The notes beneath the pieces were generated by a model, which worked only from the letters and a program-made list of their open reading frames with translations, had not been told where the DNA came from and searched no databases. From contig DAOVBJ010000039.1 of assembly GCA_030670615.1 (NCBI GenBank), positions 1 through 7,685 on the forward strand: DNA of 7,685 bases, given 5' to 3'. Both the position numbers and the translations under genes were made by a program. Position 1 is the stretch's first letter; each line of letters starts with the position of its first letter. Positions 6,264 through 7,685 of the stretch are shown one piece after another. Origin of the DNA: Candidatus Bathyarchaeota archaeon (GTDB lineage Archaea > Thermoproteota > Bathyarchaeia > RBG-16-48-13 > GCA-020355125).

Positions 6264-6917
6264 CTACGTAACCAGTTTTCTGATATTATCCAGAGCATTT
6301 CCAACGTCTCTCTTATGAAATACAGCGGATCCCATGACCAGTACGTTCGCACCCGCGTTAACCACGGAGGGCGCGGTCCGTTCATTAACGCCGCCGTCCA
6401 CAGCTAAGTCGATCCCTAACCCACGCTCATCAATCATCTGCCTCGCCTTTCGTATCTTAGGCAAAACGTTGGATATGAAGCTTTGTCCACCAAAGCCAGG
6501 ATCCACGCTCATAAGCAAGATCAGATCAAGATCTTCCAGCAGATACTGTATGGAGCACAATGGCGTGAGAGGGTTAAGGGCTATACCCGCCTTTTTTCCA
6601 AGGTTCTTAATCGATTGAATCGTGGTATACACGTTGCGAGAGCTCTCAATATGCAGGGTGAGGATGTCTGCTCCAGCGTCGATAAACGGTTGAATGAAGC
6701 GTTCTGGCTCTTCAACCATTAGATGTACACTGAAGGGGAGGTCAGTAATAGCTCGTAGGCTCTTAATAATCATTGGACCCATACTTAGGTTTGGGACGAA
6801 GTGGCCGTCCATGACATCGATGTGGAGGAGGTCCGCGCCAGCCTCCTCAACTCGTCTAACTTCTTCTCCCAGCCTTTTAAAATCCGCTGCTAGAATGGAC
6901 GGAGCGATCTTTAACAC
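6264..6917 (-). CDS. rpe: ribulose-phosphate 3-epimerase
   Basis: This enzyme interconverts D-ribulose 5-phosphate and D-xylulose 5-phosphate in the cytoplasm, supplying the donor for the transketolase encoded next in the operon. The 217-residue TIM barrel is of standard length. Landmarks are APSILAADF (5-13, S7), LHIDVMDGHFVPNLSMGP (31-48) with H32, D34 and D37, SVHLMVEEP (63-71, H65), MSVDPGFGGQSF (136-147) and the phosphate-binding end VDGGVN (173-178, D174) and GSAVF (196-200). H32, D34, H65 and D174 are the expected metal ligands, with D34 and D174 as acid/base. The start is GTG at 6917, six bases after GGAGGG (6924-6929, minus strand). Within the frame a TGA lies just upstream and no other start intervenes. 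The stop is TAG. Confidence 0.97.
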   Translation of the reverse strand: MLKIAPSILAADFKRLGEEVRRVEEAGADLLHIDVMDGHFVPNLSMGPMIIKSLRAITDLPFSVHLMVEEPERFIQPFIDAGADILTLHIESSRNVYTTIQSIKNLGKKAGIALNPLTPLCSIQYLLEDLDLILLMSVDPGFGGQSFISNVLPKIRKARQMIDERGLGIDLAVDGGVNERTAPSVVNAGANVLVMGSAVFHKRDVGNALDNIRKLVT

Positions 6918-6923
6918 CTCAAA

Positions 6924-6929
6924 CCCTCC
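6924..6929 (-). promoter_or_regulatory. Shine-Dalgarno site deciding the GTG start of rpe
   Basis: The minus strand reads GGAGGG six bases before the GTG at 6917. An ATG a little further upstream is out of frame and soon stops, so the GTG is the start. Confidence 0.7.
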
Positions 6930-6976
6930 ACATCATGACTCCTTTTACTATAATACTTACCCTCATGTGATTTTAC

Positions 6977-6990
6977 CTTAAATATTTAAG
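6977..6990 (-). promoter_or_regulatory. palindromic TATA-like promoter element of the rpe operon
   Basis: CTTAAATATTTAAG is a perfect 14-base palindrome and matches the archaeal TATA consensus on both strands. For rpe it lies about 60-70 bases before the GTG, placing the transcript start near 6955 with a leader of about 38 bases. Being symmetrical, it could also drive transcription towards the ROK gene. Confidence 0.55.
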
Positions 6991-6996
6991 TAGAAC

Positions 6997-7020
6997 CCTT
7001 TTTTAGCGCCCTTAAAAAGG
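6997..7020. repeat. A/T-stem inverted repeat with T-runs on both strands
   Basis: CCTTTTT (6997-7003) pairs with AAAAAGG (7014-7020) around a 10-base spacer. The plus strand carries T6 (6999-7004) and the minus strand T5. Either strand could act as a weak oligo-T terminator, or the element could be part of the rpe regulatory region. Confidence 0.3.
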
Positions 7021-7097
7021 ATTCTTGACACTTTCGTTAATTTAGTCTTATGAAGGAGCAATCTTCGTTAACAAAGGTATAATGTCATGTTAACACG

Positions 7098-7187
7098 TTG
7101 AGAAGGCCTGAAAGCTGGTTAAGTCCGATTAAACGAGGCACAAGTGTAAGCCCAGAGAAAAGGGAGTGGGGTCATAAGATAGCTTAA
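7098..7187 (+). CDS. weak candidate micro-ORF, 29 residues
   Basis: A TTG-started frame reads (M)RRPESWLSPIKRGTSVSP and continues for 11 more residues to TAA at 7185-7187. It is basic with two Trp and looks soluble. There is no ribosome binding site at a useful distance (AAAGGT at 7074-7079 is about 18 bases away), and an in-frame TAA lies 12 bases upstream of the TTG. A TATA-like TATAAT at 7079-7084 lies just ahead. It is as likely to be chance as a real small protein. Confidence 0.12.
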   Translation: MRRPESWLSPIKRGTSVSPEKREWGHKIA

Positions 7188-7204
7188 GGAGCCATAGCCT
7201 CCTT
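7186..7204. repeat. small hairpin AAGGAG/CTCCTT
   Basis: AAGGAG (7186-7191) and CTCCTT (7199-7204) form a perfect 6-bp stem with a 7-base loop. No oligo-T run follows, so it is not an obvious terminator. Short stems of this size arise by chance. Confidence 0.25.
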
Positions 7205-7267
7205 CTGATGTCTTACGAATGATCATTACTTGGACGTAGGACCAGAGTAAGTATTGAGGAGTTACAA

Positions 7268-7279
7268 GTATATCTATAT
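7268..7279 (+). promoter_or_regulatory. candidate TATA box for the ROK gene
   Basis: The stretch GTATATCTATAT lies about 37-48 bases before the chosen GTG at 7316, giving a transcript start near 7298-7302 and a short leader. Confidence 0.4.
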
Positions 7280-7299
7280 GTCTCCCCCATCTAAACTTA

Positions 7300-7306
7300 A
7301 AGGTGG
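7300..7306 (+). promoter_or_regulatory. Shine-Dalgarno site of the ROK gene
   Basis: AAGGTGG precedes two in-frame GTG codons. Spacing is 3 bases to 7310 and 9 bases to 7316. The second is more usual and puts the conserved N-terminal motif at the normal distance, so 7316 is preferred. Confidence 0.6.
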
Positions 7307-7315
7307 GTCGTGTGG

Positions 7316-7685
7316 GTGAGGGGTAAGTATGCGATTGGCGTAGACCTAGGAGCAACGAACGTTAGAGTGGGGATTGGAACCAATGAAGGCCGTATTCTCG
7401 ATAAGACATGTGAGAAAACAGATAAGAGCCATGGTTCTGATGGGATCTCCGCACAAATAATCGGTATGATCTATGAACTGATCAACGACGCTAAAACAAA
7501 TATTTTAGGAATTGGTGTCGGTTCAATAGGTCCATTGGACATAAAGAAGGGCATCATAGCTCAGTCACCAAACATACCATTTAATTCCGTTCCCTTACGA
7601 GAGCCGATTAAGAGAGAGTTCAATACGTCCATCACTCTGCTCAATGACTGTAACTCTGCAGTGGTGGGAGAGCGAAGGTTCGGCG
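7316..7685 (+). CDS. ROK-family sugar kinase (glucokinase-like), N-terminal part
   Basis: This is the first 123 codons of a gene cut by the right edge. ROK proteins are ASKHA-fold ATP-dependent kinases of glucose, fructose, N-acetylmannosamine or related sugars; some members are repressors. The N-terminus AIGVDLGATNVRVGI (6-20) is the phosphate-1 ATP-binding loop and begins almost at residue 1. There is therefore no N-terminal winged helix, which argues for a kinase rather than a repressor. GIGVGSIGPLD (65-75) and SPNIPF (84-89) match the sugar-binding region. LLNDCNSAVVGE (108-119) contains the catalytic Asp (D111); ROK kinases usually have NDANAAALGE here. The zinc-binding ROK signature would lie beyond the edge. 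The start is GTG (7316 preferred, 7310 possible). The gene is divergent from rpe and transketolase. The sugar phosphorylated cannot be told from this fragment. Confidence 0.92.
   Translation, partial: MRGKYAIGVDLGATNVRVGIGTNEGRILDKTCEKTDKSHGSDGISAQIIGMIYELINDAKTNILGIGVGSIGPLDIKKGIIAQSPNIPFNSVPLREPIKREFNTSITLLNDCNSAVVGERRFG

Larger units (their letters stand above)
6918..7315. other. 398-base divergent gap between rpe and the ROK gene
   Basis: No convincing gene lies here. The gap contains a palindromic TATA-like element (6977-6990), an A/T-stem inverted repeat (6997-7020), GTTAACA direct repeats (7067-7073 and 7089-7095), a weak micro-ORF (7098-7187), a small hairpin (7186-7204), a 10-base palindrome AATGATCATT (7218-7227) and the ROK promoter and ribosome binding site. 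The 78-codon minus-strand frame at 7119-7355 looks like a shadow that runs into the ROK gene. Confidence 0.6.

Noticed and set aside
7091..7260. box C/D-like motif CTGATG near 7205 suggesting an sRNA
   Set aside because: Properly spaced C, D, C' and D' boxes could not be found around it.
7119..7355. 78-codon minus-strand frame antisense to the ROK start
   Set aside because: It overlaps the conserved ROK N-terminus and its ribosome binding site, and shows no features of its own.

Overview
The window looks archaeal. Several genes are preceded by AAGGTGA/AAGGTGGG-type ribosome binding sites, and TATA-like boxes lie upstream of most first genes. The transketolase is split into two adjacent polypeptides and the tRNA m1A methyltransferase is of the archaeal TrmI type. 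Starts include GTG and TTG as well as ATG. A TACK-group archaeon (for example a Bathyarchaeia-like lineage) would fit, but the sequence alone does not settle the phylum.

Layout. Bases 1-565 hold no intact gene. One plus-strand frame (3-452) reads like decayed coding sequence interrupted only by TGA codons. At 566-2002 is a two-gene plus-strand unit: an unrecognised 215-residue protein with a C-terminal zinc ribbon, then a TTG-started tRNA (adenine-N1)-methyltransferase (trmI). trmI runs into gatB, which is on the opposite strand (1999-3468), and their stop codons interlock in the four bases CTAA. The 295-base gap at 3469-3763 contains the likely gatB promoter, a 14-bp imperfect hairpin and the promoter and ribosome binding site of a NUDIX hydrolase (3764-4234). 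On the minus strand, 6917-4377 is a three-gene unit read rpe, transketolase N-half, transketolase C-half, ending in an oligo-T terminator. A 398-base divergent gap follows, with a palindromic TATA-like element, small hairpins and repeats, and one weak micro-ORF. The start of a ROK-family sugar kinase (7316 onward) runs off the right edge.

How the genes fit together. The left part serves translation: tRNA m1A57/58 methylation, and amidation of misacylated Asp/Glu-tRNA by GatCAB, whose A and C subunits are not in the window. The right part is sugar-phosphate metabolism: ribulose-5-phosphate/xylulose-5-phosphate interconversion, two-carbon transfer by transketolase and, divergently, a hexose-type kinase. 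Together rpe and the split transketolase point to a non-oxidative pentose phosphate pathway. The NUDIX protein resembles ADP-ribose pyrophosphatases and stands alone.

I do not see a CRISPR array, tRNA, rRNA, intact mobile element or obvious defence system. The most unusual items are the TGA-interrupted reading frame at the left end, the uncharacterised zinc-ribbon protein read in the same frame as trmI, and the structured non-coding gaps.
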